Of a stretch of DNA of 64,000 bases, positions 26,801 through 41,800 are shown in pieces. The position numbers and the translations under genes are program-made. Source of the DNA: Colias croceus (Eukaryota > Arthropoda > Insecta > Lepidoptera > Pieridae); the NCBI RefSeq assembly GCF_905220415.1, contig NC_059556.1, forward strand, positions 2,244,501 to 2,308,500, in the 5' to 3' direction. The notes below the pieces were generated by a model. The model was not told the origin of the DNA and searched no databases. It saw nothing but the letters and a program-made list of their open reading frames with translations. Each line of letters opens with the position of its first letter. Position 1 is the stretch's first letter.

Positions 26801-29800
26801 TAATTTTCAAAGAGCTATATGGTAACTAAAAAGCCTAGTTTTTATTTTTTCACGCAATATGTCTAAAATTTAACAGTTATGCAGTGAACAGCCCAAGCTG
26901 CATACTTCTGTAACAAGGAGGAGTCTCTATACCTCGTCTACTAAATTTCCGCTTTCATCCAAATCGGTGTGCCTAGTGCGAGTTTTCATCGAGTACGAAA
27001 CGTTACTATCGCGTCTGCGTCACAGCGAAATTTGTATGGAGAATCAAAGCTTCCCCATACGTCCGCTAGGGGCGCTGTTCGATTTCCCATACTAATTCGG
27101 CTGTGACGCAAACGCGATAGTAACGTTTCGTACTCGATGAAAACTCGCACTAGGCACACGGATCAGTGGTTGAGTCGTGAAGAAGTGACAGCTATAGACA
27201 GTAACTTACGCATTTGCAATATTACTTAGGGAAGAAAATACTACTTATTAAGTGACTGTTAACATTGAATTTTAATACATTGTACAATTCGATCAGTACA
27301 AATCTGCTTTTACTTGGCCTCGGCAATTCTTAAGTGCAAGGCTTGTGACGTCATTAGGTAGTAAATGGTATTACAATACATATCGAATAGTGTAAAGTAT
27401 TATCTGATTGTAGCGAAGATTAGAAGTTACCTTCTAATCTTCGCTACAATCAGTAGTACTTTACTTCGCTACAATCACTATGTGTAAAAATAGTTGATTC
27501 TTGAAATTGTAGTTGTTTCAATGTTATGGTATGGGATTAGTTGATGTTTATTTGTTAAACATGCAAGAAAAACACAAACAATTACGTGGTTAGATACTTC
27601 ATAATACAATCGCAAGCAAACGGAATTAATAACTTTCTAGCTTTCCGCCCGCGGCTTCGCCCGCGTTTTCAAAGAAAAACCCGTATAGTTCCCGTTCCCG
27701 TGGGATTATTATAAAACTTATCCTATGTGTTAATCCAAGTTACCCTCTATATGTGTGCTAAATTTCATTGTAATCGGTTCAGTAGTTTTTACGTGAAAGA
27801 GTAACAAACATTCATACATCCATACAAGCTTTCGCCTTTATAATAGTAGTAGGATTATGCCTTAGAACACAGACAAATCAGTATACCTTATCTTACCCAG
27901 GTTATGAAGTTTTTGCCTGTGTGTAGTCTTTTCTTAGAACTTCCCTTGCTAATTGCGATGGGTAATATATTTCTCGCGTTTCTGGCTACATCAATCATCA
28001 GACTGATGCAGTATCTACCACCCATAAAGTAGTTCTATATTTTTTAATTTCTGAGCACATGATATTTGTATAAAATAAAAAGTAGCATTTTCAGGTTCAG
28101 TTGCGTTAACGAGAAATAATAAAATAGGAACATGTTAAATAAAATCATTATATTTAAAATCGTAGCCGTATTTTGTCAATTCATGTGTACAAGCTGCTTC
28201 TCTAGGCATTTCGACTTTACAACTTAATATTCTCGTAAATTAACTACTGTCATATATTTGCTACCTTGAGTCTTAAATAGACTACAATGTCCATTCAGTC
28301 GTGTTGCAAAACCATCGGTGCAGCAACAATTTAAATCGATGAATTATCATGCAACACTAAATTAGTATTATGCTATGAAATTCTGCATAGCCGATCGCGA
28401 TTAGAAACAGGATTAACGGCTTTTGGGTTATGTTTACGTGATATTTATTTATTGCTAACATCGTGTGTTGTTTGAATTTTGGTTGGTGAGGTAATTTTAT
28501 ATATTTTATTTTGAAGTATAAGAAAATGAACTGTAATTATTATCCTTATAAAGTTTGAATTAAATCTTGTCCGTTTAAAGTGGGTCAAAATCGTGTCAAA
28601 AAAAGTCGCTTACAAACAAACATACAAACTCAAAAAACATACAAATGAAGCGTGTTAAAAATAGGTATTTGTAAAATCAAAACATTCACACATTTAAAAC
28701 AAACACGATTTATTTACCAATATCAATACGCAATGCACGTAAAAACATAATTTCATAACAGCCGGTAACACAGCGATTAGAATGCGCGCGCGCCGAAAGT
28801 GTGTCGGCCAGTGAGAGGTTACGGTGACCTTGGCCGAGATGCGGTATAAACCGGCAAGATGGATTGGTTGGTTGAGAGTATGTAGGTAGAGTGGTGAGGA
28901 GGAATTTTGTATTTGTTCGGCTTTGATTTTATTCTGGAAGGGATGGTAAACCGGCCGGTATGTAGGGACTCCCTACTAGGGAGAGTGGTAAGGGGGATTT
29001 TGTATCTGTCCGGGTGGTAATCTAGGAGGAAGGGTAATCGGGATAGCAAATTTTGATGTTCTATTTATGTAGAGCAAGGGAAATGGAGGATTTTGTATTT
29101 GTCGGAGTTGGAATCTGGATAGGAAGGAAATGAGGCGGGTAAACAAATTAGGCTATCAGGCAAGTGTGTAGGAAAAGGAAGGGGTTGCTTTTCTTATTTC
29201 AATATTTGTCTGGGTTATTTTTATAACCTGGCAACAAAAATAAACCTAGCCGGCAAATTTTAATATTTTGCGTAAGTGTCTATATAGAAAGGCAAGGGTT
29301 GTTTCTTTCAATGTCTGGGTAATATTTTTAATTATGCTAATATTATATTATGTCTTATCTCAAAGGGCGTTAGCGCCTAGTTACGTATCAAAGATGAATA
29401 AATAAATATTCCTAATAAACTATAAAGTTAAACCAGTTTCTACCATCAGATACAACCATTCTACTATCTATGTACCTGTGTTTAATAATTGTATTTTTAG
29501 GTACTTATATCCATGACACAATTTTGCAATTTTGAAAGTAATATACCTATGTACAAATATTTTAACACATATGTATCAAAAATAGACTGTTTATTTCCGT
29601 AAAATATAATTAACACACAATTTTGAATATATCATTATACGAAAACTTGTACAACGTTTACAAGCATAAATTATGTAATGTACAAAATTATGTAGAATTC
29701 CATGATATGATTGCGTGAGTTATATCTTTTGTAATTAAGACAATCAACGTGGACAAGTAACAAGGGACAGGGCCAGATAGAAAGCTCTACGTGCATGCAA

Positions 29801-32800
29801 GATGGGGTCAGAGTTTAGCTTCCTAATTACGTCACATGTTTCTCTTTTTGGCACAAGATAAAACTAATTGGTGAGCAACTGCTTATAATTAGATGAGGTT
29901 GATGATTGATGAATGCAATTGATAAGAATGTCTTTATTAAAATGTAAATTAATTGTTGGTAATTACAATTGTTTATGCTAGTAGTGCTAATAGTGCCATA
30001 ACATAAACGTTAATATTGATCGATTTCCACAAGCAATCACCTAACTTCCTATGTTCTATACGGGAACAAATTTCTTCTGCGCCTTCGTTAACAATAGTCT
30101 CATTCAAGTCAATGCAATGCGACATAATTGTGCGACTCTTGCGGAAGCGCAATTAGGCAAGATCGAAAAAACTAGGTTACAAACATTATAATCGCGTCTT
30201 TGTTCGTAGATCCGGGCCGACGAAGCCCAGACGACCCGATCGAGCGGTGTACGTGCCGCGGGCCTTGCGTGCGACGGAAAACGCGACGGACGAAAACAAA
30301 CCGCTGGAGAATAAGAGAACAAGCCACAGCGCAGACGGGAAGTGTCCCAAATCGCCCGCTTCCAAAGAGAAATCCGCTCACGGTACACCGAAAAAATCTC
30401 TCAACAAGAATTTCTGTAACGTCTACACGCCGCCCCATCTCAGGAACCAACGATCTGCGCCCAGCATAGAGAACAGAGCCCCCGGCGACCCCGAGCCGAC
30501 CGTGCCTTCCCCCTGCCCAGTGCCAAACGGTGATAGTGCAATATCGAATAGTGATAATAGTTTTAAAGAATTAGAAGTAGGCGAGAGTTTTTATATAGGA
30601 GATTATTTTGCTAATGGACAACTAGGTTTTTATAGTCCCAGTTTTTACGAGTACGCCGACAGCGAGAACACGGACGACAATTGGAGGACAAATGAATCAG
30701 AGGTGAACATGGCCGTGCACGAAACTCAGAGCAATATTATAGATAATAGTGACTATTTGTACGATAAGGATGAGGACGTCGAAAAGAATGAACTTAAGCG
30801 GGCGTCACAAGAGATAAATAGAAGCAGCAAGCGAATAATTAAACAAAGTTTCGACTCAGATGTTTTAGTGATATCAGATCCGATTGAAGAGTCCCCGAGT
30901 CCGGTCAAAGAAGAAAAAGAGGTTCAGAAGGAGATTAAAGTTAAGAAAACAAAGCCAAAACTAGAAGCGAAAGTGTCCTTAAAAAGAGAGGAAAATGACT
31001 GGGACGCGGTGTTCGACGACAGCGGGGAGTGTTTGGACCCATCCTTACTAGAAGAATTAACATCGACTGTAGGCAAAGTGCACATATCCAAAGCGAAGAA
31101 TAACTACGATCAGTACCAAACGCGTGGACAGGCGCTATTCAACGGGCCCTTCGATGAAACGTTCGCGCACGTGGTCGAAGTGTACGACTTCCCGAGCGAG
31201 TTTAAGACGAACGATCTACTCTCATTGTTCAGTGAATATAAGGACACGGGCTTCGAGATCAAGTGGGTGGATGATACGCATGCCTTGATTGTCTTCAGCA
31301 GCGCCAAGATTGGTGAGTTTTTCATATACATATTACATAGTATAATTAGCTTTGATACAATAGGTATGTATTTGTTGGTATTGGTTAAAACTAATAACTT
31401 AATTCATATCACGTTACAAAGACATACATATACAAGAGTCGTGACTGAATACTATGAATAAATAAAACCTTATAATAATAAGAATAACCTATATAAGAAA
31501 CAAATATTCGTGTTTCTTTGTTAATTAACTTTATATATAATATGTATATCAAGATTAACAATAACAACCTTCCAAGTTAGAACTAATAACACGCAACGAA
31601 ATTTTATACAATTATCGAAATATTTGATCGTATGAATGCCTATAGTATAGTATAAAGAGAACAAGTAAGCTTACTCCTGGCGTTTGGGCGCTCCAAGGTA
31701 CCTAAACTCGCGAGGCACAGGGTTGTCACTTGTCACGTTGATTTTTTAAATAATTGTATAAACCAGAGTTCCCCAAACTTTTTTGTGGCAAGGGGTGCCA
31801 TGTCTTTCCGTGTTGGGTAGACCCCCTACTTACCTGATATTGATTTCCTGTAAATTTCTAACTGTAGTGAAGTTTAGTGTTAAAAACTTAAAGTAAAAAC
31901 GCATGTTGCGGCGTTGTGCGTCAAGCTTGCGTACATACATGAACGGGGGTCGTGGCCAAGTGCTCCTACATACAAACGGCGCGATGTACCTTTAAATCTA
32001 TACTTATACTAATATTATAAAGCTGAAGAGTTTGTTTATTTGTTTGTTTGAACGCGCTAATCTCAGGTACTACTGGTCCCATTTGAAAAATCCTTTCGGT
32101 GTTAGATAGCCCATTCATCGAGGAAGGCTATTTATTTCATAACAACAAGTAATTAACAATAATTAACTTGTTATGAAATAAATAAATAAATAAAGGCTAT
32201 AGGCCATATCATCACGCTAAGGCCAACAGGAGCGAATCCACGCGGGTGAAACCGCGGAGCGTAGCTAGTAACCAAATAAAGTGGAACTAGTGAATTGTGA
32301 ATTTCTATTACTATACAATGTACCTTTGTTCGACAATAACTTACTTGTTCTCTTTATACTATGCCTATAGCGACCCCGGTACGATTAATTATTTGCGAGT
32401 ACATAGATTGCAGCGATCTAGAAACGCATCGAGGCGGAACGATGAACATGCAATGTAGTTGCATAAGATTTATCTACTATGTTTGAACGTTTGAGATATT
32501 TTTTGAAAAATTGAAATGAGTCTATTTAGAATTCGGGAATGTATGACTTTATGTAAGCTTTCCGTCCGCAGCTTCGCCCGCGTGCTCAAAAGAAATTTCA
32601 TTGGGTTTGTTTCATTTTATAAAAAGCGGCTATTTTAATATAACGAACAGTCCCTCTAATTTTATTATTAGTATAGATGGAAAAGCCGTAGTAGACTAAC
32701 TTTATTTATTCACACTGTTCGCAGCACAGAATAGTACCTAAACATTTATAGATTTACACGATTACCGATTCACGATTACACGATTTCCACGATTAAAAGA

Positions 32801-35800
32801 GAATTTTGCTATCTATATTTTAAAAACAGATAAAATACTATAAAGTTTTTCAGAGCATATATTGAAATGTCATATAAATAAATTAGCACGTGGGATACGT
32901 TGATAACTATAGAATAGAAGCATGGCGGATAGAAATTTCTATTATTGTAAGTTCTCCCACGAAGTAACATCTGCAATGATGATACTTGGTAGGATAATTA
33001 ATTAGGATACATTTGATATTAATGATTATTTTAATAGTAATTAAATATTTATTATTTTTAAAGGTATAGTATAGTAACAAATTCATCTACATTTTCATAC
33101 AAGCTTGTTCATTTGGAAAGTAACCAAGGAAATTTTATAAAACACTAGCTTTCCGCCTGTTTGCCGCCCGTTTTCAAAGAAAAACCCGCATAGTTCCCGT
33201 TCCCGTGGGATTTCCTGGATAAAACCTAGCCTATATTACTCGTGGATAATGTAGCTTTCGAATAGTGAAAGAATTTTTAAAATCGGTCCAGTAGTTTATG
33301 AGCCTATTCATTACAATCAAACAAACAAACAAAGTTTTCCTCTTTATAATATTAGTGTAGATTTTTTGCCTTCGTCGTGGCTTCCACATTTATAAATGCT
33401 CAGAAAATTTTCTTAAAATATGTTTTTCCGATAAACATATTATAAACATATTATGAATGCGGGATCTTATACCATGTTTTGAAGTCGTCTCTCTCTGACT
33501 AACTGACTAACTAACGACATAAATAATATATTTAGGCAACCCTTATTTCGTATCAGCTGTATATACAGGTGTAATATAATGATCGAAAAAAAAAATCTGC
33601 CCTAACATCGTCTGCCTGCTGTTACCATAATATTCATTAATTACGCCACACTGCATAATAGCGGTCTAAGCTCGGTTTAACTTGTATCTTGTAATATCAG
33701 TATGTTTAGTTAGGTAACCTCAATTTCGAAACAGCAGTACAGGGTGGTAATTGTGGAAATTTCTGCCACAGTATTACTTACAGTTACTATATTAACCATT
33801 AATTACGCCACACCCTGTATAATAGCTATCTATCTGAGCTCGGGTTAATTTGTAACTTGTAATATTGACGCAATATATTACGTGCGTTTTGACGTAACCG
33901 GTGCGCTAATGCTTATTATCGATATGATATGGTTAGAATATTCGTAATATTGTTTTATTATTTTTAAAAGAGGCTGATATACCTACAATTTAATTAAAAG
34001 CTCGGTTGATTATTTTTATTTTAGGAAGTATTAACGCTTTTGAGTGTAAGTTTCTGATAACATTATAATATATAGATTATTGTTATTTAGTCCGCAGCTC
34101 GAGAATTTTGATCTAGGTAGTATTTGGGTGTTTAATTTTATTTGGAAAATTGTTATTGAATCCCGTATACATAGCAGAATCACATTACGTATCAGATGCG
34201 AGCACGAAAACTATCATCAAAGTATTCGTATTGTCATCGACAGAATTTTTATGGGAATTTATTTATTAATTTAAAATTGAATACACATAATATCAGATCA
34301 CGATCTTTTTGGGCCTATAGGCGTTAGTTACATCAGGAGCAAATCGCAACCCAAAAAAATGTGTACAATTATTATAACAATACGATACAGTTTACAGTTA
34401 TCTAAAAAAAATCATCTATATCTATACATATAATAAATCTGTAGAAGGGTCAATTCTGTACATTGAAAACCACTTAGTGCATTTGTATCGAATTACACAT
34501 TAAATATCTATTATATAACATAATATTATATACGCATTTATTCTCTGCCTATCTATCATTATAATTATTAACATTGTATACATAATTTCACTTTATTTAT
34601 TTACATTATATACATAATTACATACTGATATTATATACATATTAATAGAAATATATCTTTCACTGAAACTCCAATAGTCACCTTGGGGTCACTGAAAATC
34701 AGTGGTGGTAAGGTATTAATCACCTTGCCATCATAAACTGAGTTGGCTCCATTTGTCAGGTCACTCACTGCCACATTGCCTACTTCTTCTTAGGAATAAG
34801 CTTCTTATTATTTTTCTTTTATTTGTTTTTCCTTTGTAAATCAATTTTTGTAATCACTTTATGATTCTGACAATAAATGTGTTTATTATTATATTATTAT
34901 TATTATTATAAAATATTGAAAAAATAAATAGCAGGGGGTGTTACTGGATCGATACCAAACCCAAATATGTGATTAAAAAAATTTTTGTCTGTCTGTCTGT
35001 ATGTTCAGGCATCACGTGAAAACTAACGGTTCGATTTCGATGAAACTTGGTATAATTATACCTTATTAACCTGGGCATAAAATAGGATACTTTTTATCCC
35101 GGAAAAATACGTAGAAAAAAAGTAAATCTTAATTTTTCCGCGCGTACGGAGTCGCGGGCGGAAGCTAGTATTTAATATAATTTAAAATTAGATAAGAAAG
35201 ACTTACAATTTGAAAAGCGCTCCTGCCGTTTGTAAAAGGAACTATTTTTTACATATAAAAAAACTAGTTCCTTTTACTAGAAGCGTAGTTGATTGTGATC
35301 CTTATTAATTATAGAGGTATTTATACCAGAGGTATATGACTAGACTACAGGTATGATATGAAATATCCAAAAACATTTATCTATTTTAATATATCTTTCT
35401 TTATTCCTCAAAAATACATTTGTCCCTATAAGTAAATGCTTACATAAGTCTAGTAATAATCGCTTTTCAAATTTTAATACATTCAAACATTTATCGACCA
35501 TAAACAAAATAAAATAGCATAAACCGTGTATAATCTGTGACAACTTTCAATTTCATGCCGCGTGCTACTTTTTAGTATACATACTGTGTGTGTATACTGT
35601 ATACATAGTTATACTGTATGCGGCGCGTGCGCATCGCCTTGAACTTGGAATTGTTTCGTTAATTAGTTTGCATATCGTGTTACGTGATGTTTGCTTTTTT
35701 CAGTTGTGTTCGTATGTTTTTTGTTTTGTACCTATGTAACCCACACCTTTAGACTCGATTTTGAACAAATGAATGAAAAATTATTTATTGTACAGTGTAC

Positions 35801-38800
35801 ACCATATAGGCCACATTTTAAAAACTTAACAATTTTTTACCCAATTTAAAGGGATCGATTTAAATCAAATTTTAGACACATATCAATGACAAGAGTTTGT
35901 TTTTAGAGTCTAGTTTTTTTTAAACTATATATTTTAATTTTGCTACTTATTGTGTGGTCGGTTAACATGGATTTGGAAGGATCGAAAGGAAGTGTTGGAA
36001 TTGTTGTTGTGTTGAAAAAGTTAAGAAATGCATTTATTTAATAATAGAATTCATTACGCATTATACCTTACCTACTCCACAACAAAACAATCGTACCAAT
36101 CGCTTCCCACATTCAACTATGATTATCGATGATTGTTCTCTCGACTGTTTATCTCAACGTTCTCTTCCATGTTTGTTACGTGTTATATTATAGCAATGTA
36201 ATTGGGTCGTGAATCGTGATGTCTAAACTCTAGATGGTGTGTCGTGATTATCACTACATAGTATAAAACAAAGTCGCTTTCTCTGTCCCTATGTCCCTTT
36301 GTATGCTTAAATCTTTAAAACTACGCAACGGATTTTGATGCGGATTTTTTTAATAGATAGAGTGATTCAAGAGGAAGGTTTTAGTATATAATTTATTAGG
36401 TTTTAGACAAAGCGGGCGAAGCCGCGGGCGGTAAGCTAGTAAATTATAATGCTCGGCTTAGGCTGCTTTTCTGCAGAGATGTGCGAGGATGCGTAGCGAG
36501 GAATGTCTTTGTCCTAGCATCTCTGAGCCGTTTCCACCAGACCTGGGCTTAGCGAGGAGACGTAAATGAAGCGATACTATTGGTTCTTTAAAAGGCATCC
36601 CTCGTTTCGCATCCTTGCACATCTCTGGTGGAAACGTAGCCTAAAGCTCGGTTTATGATCTTTTAGTATAATTATGCATTGAGATGTGTTACACTCATAG
36701 TATCCTGGTACTTTATATTATAAACGCGAAGCTTGTAAGAATTAATGTTGGTTAATCTACAAATTGCTAAATTGGTGCAACGATAAATTATATTCTGAAT
36801 TATAATTTGTAGTACATGGGCTTTTTACCCGGGTACCATGCGACATGCGAGTGATGCCGCGTATTTCAGCTAGTATAGTCTAATAAGGCAATGTACATTT
36901 CTTAATAAATAACAATGAGTTAACACTCTTGGAGTGATTGGACAACATTTTGATTGGCATCCTGCCCTTTTATAGAAGTAATTTACTGTAATATAATCTC
37001 TAATAGAGTGCAGCAATTGCAAGGATCATACAAATAGGTTCAGACATTTTAAATTCTAATTCTATATGATTGATGGTTAATACGAGATGACTATTACATT
37101 ATCTGTGCTATTACTAATGTGATCAATGCAATAGGTTAACTGTAAGTTGCACAATCGAAACATACATTGTAAGGCTTAATAGTTTTGCAGATAGAAGTTA
37201 GTCAATAGTTTCGAAAAGGTCAACGACTACCTTGTTTGAATAATAGGAAACTTAACTCATAGAAACGGTGCTTGTCTCCTTAAAGAAACAATTAGTATAG
37301 TTTTTTATATAATATTTACTTCCCTTTCCTATCCTTCCTAGCTTTTTCCAAGCTATGTATACCGGAATAAAACCAAAATTGCCTATCTAACTCAGATTTT
37401 TCTACTAGAAAGAATTATCAAAATCGATTAAGTAATTTTTCGTTTATTACTAAAAAGCAAACTTCTCCTTTATAATATAAAGATATTCTTATCATTCAAT
37501 TAAGCAATATCGATGTGACCCACTAAAAAAGTTTTGTCAGAATAAGTGTAACGATTACGTAGTCAGCAACCTAAACCTGTAATAAAGTAACTTATGTAAG
37601 TTTGAACTTTTGAAACAAAGTTACCAAGCTGAAAATAACTTAGTACTTACATCACATTACCTACTTAACAGTAACTTCCTTGACTTAAAGTGGAAAGTGG
37701 GTTTGGAACGGGTTGAAGAAAATACTATCTGAGATACATTCTAGCGACGGTATTTACAAGTAATAAAGTGTAGGGCTTTTGTTAAAGGCTTCCGTGTTTA
37801 CTTTAAAGTGGCTAGGCGGGATTATGTTCTTCTATGAATGGAATAAAGGGGATTTTAACGTGTATTTTTTGAAGTTGCTCCGCTCTTTTGGTCGGTAGCA
37901 TGATATTATATAGCGTAGCTTTCCTCGATTAATAGGCTATCCAACAAATATTCATTCGAACTAGTAGTACCGGTGATTGCTATTACCGAGATTAGATCGT
38001 TTTACAATACAAATAAAGGTACAGCTTCATAATATAGGCCAAGAATATACTGTACCTTTATATTCTTTTACCGTCTATAATGCTCCCGTCCGACTAGGGC
38101 CCTTCCGGCGTCCTCGACTCAAGCGACAGCCCAAGCCGAGGTTCGAGATCTCCGTGGCGGGGGGACGCCCTTGCGCATGTCGCTACCAGGGTGAACCTTC
38201 AGTTCTCCCACGCGTCCGCGTTAAAATGTAGAAACCCTTCTGGCTAACATAAAAAAAAACTATCTTTCATTTCTTTTTGCACAAGTTTTGTCGAAAATTT
38301 TGGGTAAGGAAAAAATAATTTTGTTTTCTTTTAGCTGTCACAATAATTTTTAAATAGTTCTATAATAATCTGTGAGAATATAGGTCATAAATTCGCCTTG
38401 AAATCTCAAGCTGCTACAAGGTGGAAGTAATTCAACATAATATAAAGAAACTAGAATATACTAGATAATTTATCTCTACGTATTGTAATTATCCACGCTT
38501 AATTGGCTTAAAGGCTGTTCAATCAGGGTCAATAGTGCAGGATGTTTTAAATATGTGACTAGTGCCATTAGAGAGCATTAGTTTACATAATTTATGCAAT
38601 TTAAGCGATGTTATTTTGTTTATCAATTATGTTAGGAAATGAGTATGCATAAAATAGCATGGTATTATTTTTATGTGATTTTTATTAGATTTTAATCTTG
38701 CATATATAAGATTTAGGAATACATTGCTCTAGCAAAGTACCCGCAACATTGATTTTCAACGTAACAATGAATATAGCACGAAATAAATATATATACGAGC

Positions 38801-41800
38801 ATAAATTAATAACACCTATACTTTACCATACTGCAGGGTCTATATATCTATAGATCTTATTGAAAATGTAATAGACACTCGTTTTCATACTTAGAATATA
38901 CTTATTTAACCGACTTTTTTTATTTTTACCATAGACTGGGTGAACCGATTTCGATGATTTTTGTTATTTGAAAGCTCCGGTTGTCCCTATTTAAATTCTG
39001 GCTTGTTCTGTCCATTTGATGGCGAGTTAGATTTTTGTTAAAAATAATTATTGGTTTCGTTAATTTTGTGTATCACTATCGTAGCTTTTTTTTTTCATGT
39101 TCATTATTTCTTTACCGATTTTTTTTTCATATTTATATCACTCCTTTACCACCAAAGTCGTACCCACATCGATCCCAGACCGGTAATTGCCCGCTGCGCG
39201 CGCGCCGGCACACTTGCTCAACGTTGCGTCATTGTGTCGTTGACCCCGCGGTATGTAGGTTGTTGTTCGGAACAACAAACACCTAGTATGGTGTGAACAG
39301 ACGTAGGAATAGGTGTACGTTTGATAACATAATTTGATGGTAACATAATTTGATAATTACGAGGGTCGTAATACCCCAATTACTATTATTTTATTTTTGA
39401 AGTGAAACTTTAGGTGTGTTTACTTTTGAGAGTAAAATTTCAAGGTCACGTCATGGCAATACCATCACGTCGGGAAGTAAGGCGAAGATTTTGGTATCTT
39501 TGATGCCAAAGAAGTTTTACTTCTGACACGCGTGCTCGGCACACATGCTTCTTTTTTAATTACTTATATTGTAAAAGCGAAAATGTGTTCTTTTTGTCTG
39601 TTACCTACGTAGCTTAGGAACAAAGCGATTTTATGATAGGATTTTTGTGTCTGGAGATGAGGAGGCTTGTTAACTAGGTACGTTGAAAAATTTGACTTTC
39701 AACATTTTTTTAAGCTACGCGAGAGAAACTGCGCGGGCTTCGGCTAGTAAACGGTCTAATGATTTGTTTTTGTCTGTTTTTGGTGGTATGTCGTAATAAC
39801 GTAATAATATGGCCTAATGATGATAGTCTGCATGATTCGAAAGTAAAAAAAAATGTTTGCAAAAACTTGGCGTAACCTATTTGAGTTTTTTTGCATTGTT
39901 TCCGCCTGAGCCACGTGGGCGCAAGAAACATAACAGAATAATAATTATTATTGTCGTGACAAATCCAATTATTTTTTTTATGCTATAGGATAGCAAACGA
40001 GCAGACGCGTCGCCTGGTGTTAAGCGATACACGCCGCCCATAAGCATCCACTCCACTGGGAAGTGGATGTGTTGCTATCCTCAAGGGGATTTGGAAGGAG
40101 TTAGGTAGAAGGGGCGAGGATGGGAGGGAATGAGGATAGGGAAGGAGAGGATTGGTAGGGATAGGAAGGTCCTCCGGACCCCTCACTCACCGTACGGAAC
40201 GCGACAGTAAACTGTCACTATGGCGCCGATATTCTGTGAGGGTGTGGTACCTTTGTCCTTTTCCCGGTGCGAGCGTGGCCCAATTCGTGCCAATGCATGC
40301 TTGTCTCCCACTTACAAAAAATGGAAGATTTTGTAAGAGTTTTAATTATGAAGACTTACAATCGAATCAATTAACTGTTATAGAAAGTTCACCGGGTCAC
40401 GACTAACGAGATATTAAAAACAAATCATAAATTAAATATGTATTAATACATTTCTGGAACTGTGCACTAAATTTCATATAGATTCGATCACCTTATTTAG
40501 CGTGAATAAGTAACATACGTAGTAAGTAGGATACATTCTTTACAAAATTATGCCGTGCGGTGTAACCCGGGAACAAGTATTTCTATTGCTTATGTGTTAT
40601 TATGGTACACAAGCTACTTATGTAGCTTATGTATCTGCTGGAAGTTATTTGATATCTGTCATTTATCTGCCAGATATCAAAATCAGTTAAGGGTTTTTCG
40701 CTTGAAAGAGGAACACACGTACATAGATGTATCCATTCATTTCCTGCATCATTTTGAGTTTATTGTTAGGATTTAAAACAAATTTAAGAACGATTAAAAT
40801 TTTCACCAATATATAACAATGATTAATGGTTCTTGTTATTACAAAGTTCCCGAGCGAGACGCGCTAGACCAGTCGAAGTAAGGGTGTTGACCTAAGCGTG
40901 GTTTAATGAATCGAACGGTACCTTATATACCTATCGGGTCTCCGGTCTGGTAGTCTGGTTTCAAAGAATCACGTGCTATTTCAAAGAAGTATTTTTCGAG
41001 TTTGCTAGTGTTAAACAGGTTGTGTAGCGCCATCTAGTTTTGAACTGTGACAAATATATAGTATGCAGTTCCTTTTACACGAGTCACGAACTACACATAA
41101 TGTTTATTTTAGTTAGATACGATTTTTGATAGTATGAGGTTAGTTCGCAACACTAACTGTTAACAAATATATTTATTTATGAGATGAGATTTTTTGTACC
41201 ACACTAATTATTATTATAAATGCAAATTTAACTGGTAACCAAAATAATGTAATAATATATCAGAACGAAATGTATGTAGTAATATTATATGAAAACGAAG
41301 AAGTTAAAAAGATTTATATATATATTTTTAATTACGTATTTATATAAAATTTATTATCAATTACATCGTTTACTTATTATTTTTCCCAATTTCCAGCTGC
41401 AGAGGTGTTGTCAACGCAACGTTCGCTGGCCAAGTGCCGGCCGTTGCACGCGGCGACGCTCGAGTCTAGGAACAAGGCGAAAAAGTGCGCTGAGTTCTTA
41501 CAGCCTTACAGGTAAGTTGTAGCATCGTTATATTGAAGATAATATGATAATGTGCTCAGATGTGGTCGAAAGACGAATAAACAGATTTTAGCGTTTATAA
41601 TATGTGAATGAGATGTTTTATCGCTGTAAAAATAGTAAAAAATTATTAGTCACAACTGAACAATTACTAAACACTTAAAACTGGGTCAAAATTGAGTCTT
41701 ACGGAGTCGGTTTGGTGAAGTAAATATTAAGCATGTTAATGATGGAATCTTTTTTTAAGCCAATGTAAGCGTGTTAAAAATGGAATCTGTTTGTTTCAAG

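Larger units (their letters stand above)
23722..30209 (+). other. R3HCC1-like intron 4 (6.5 kb)
   Basis: Contains SINE-like copies in both directions, a palindromic element (26,967-27,159), a perfect hairpin (27,406-27,451) and a minisatellite-like purine-rich tract (28,840-29,330). A piece of the AACCGACTTCAAAG repeat is at about 24,776. No gene seen. Confidence 0.7.
31313..41396 (+). other. R3HCC1-like intron 5 (10.1 kb)
   Basis: The longest intron. It carries SINE-like copies, one with a small hairpin insertion, a nested LINE, a 189-bp inverted-repeat element and a GC-rich patch near 38,080-38,225. Reading frames at 34,080, 37,977, 39,035 and 40,152 have no recognisable domain. No independent gene supported. 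Confidence 0.65.

Noticed and set aside
27406..27451. microRNA precursor
   Set aside because: Arms of 21 bp with a 4-nt loop and no bulges do not fit a metazoan pre-miRNA.
30104..30469. Minus- and alternative-frame reading frames over the start of the large R3HCC1-like exon
   Set aside because: Shadows of the conserved RPDRAVYVPRALR coding frame.
31780..32000. Possible hAT end (CAGAGTTCCCCAAACTTTTTT)
   Set aside because: Resembles a hAT terminal repeat, but no matching opposite end was found nearby.
37977..38231. 84-codon GC-rich frame
   Set aside because: No ATG-led protein-like start; the GC-rich part (38,080-38,225) looks like a fragment of a retroelement, but I could not identify it with confidence.
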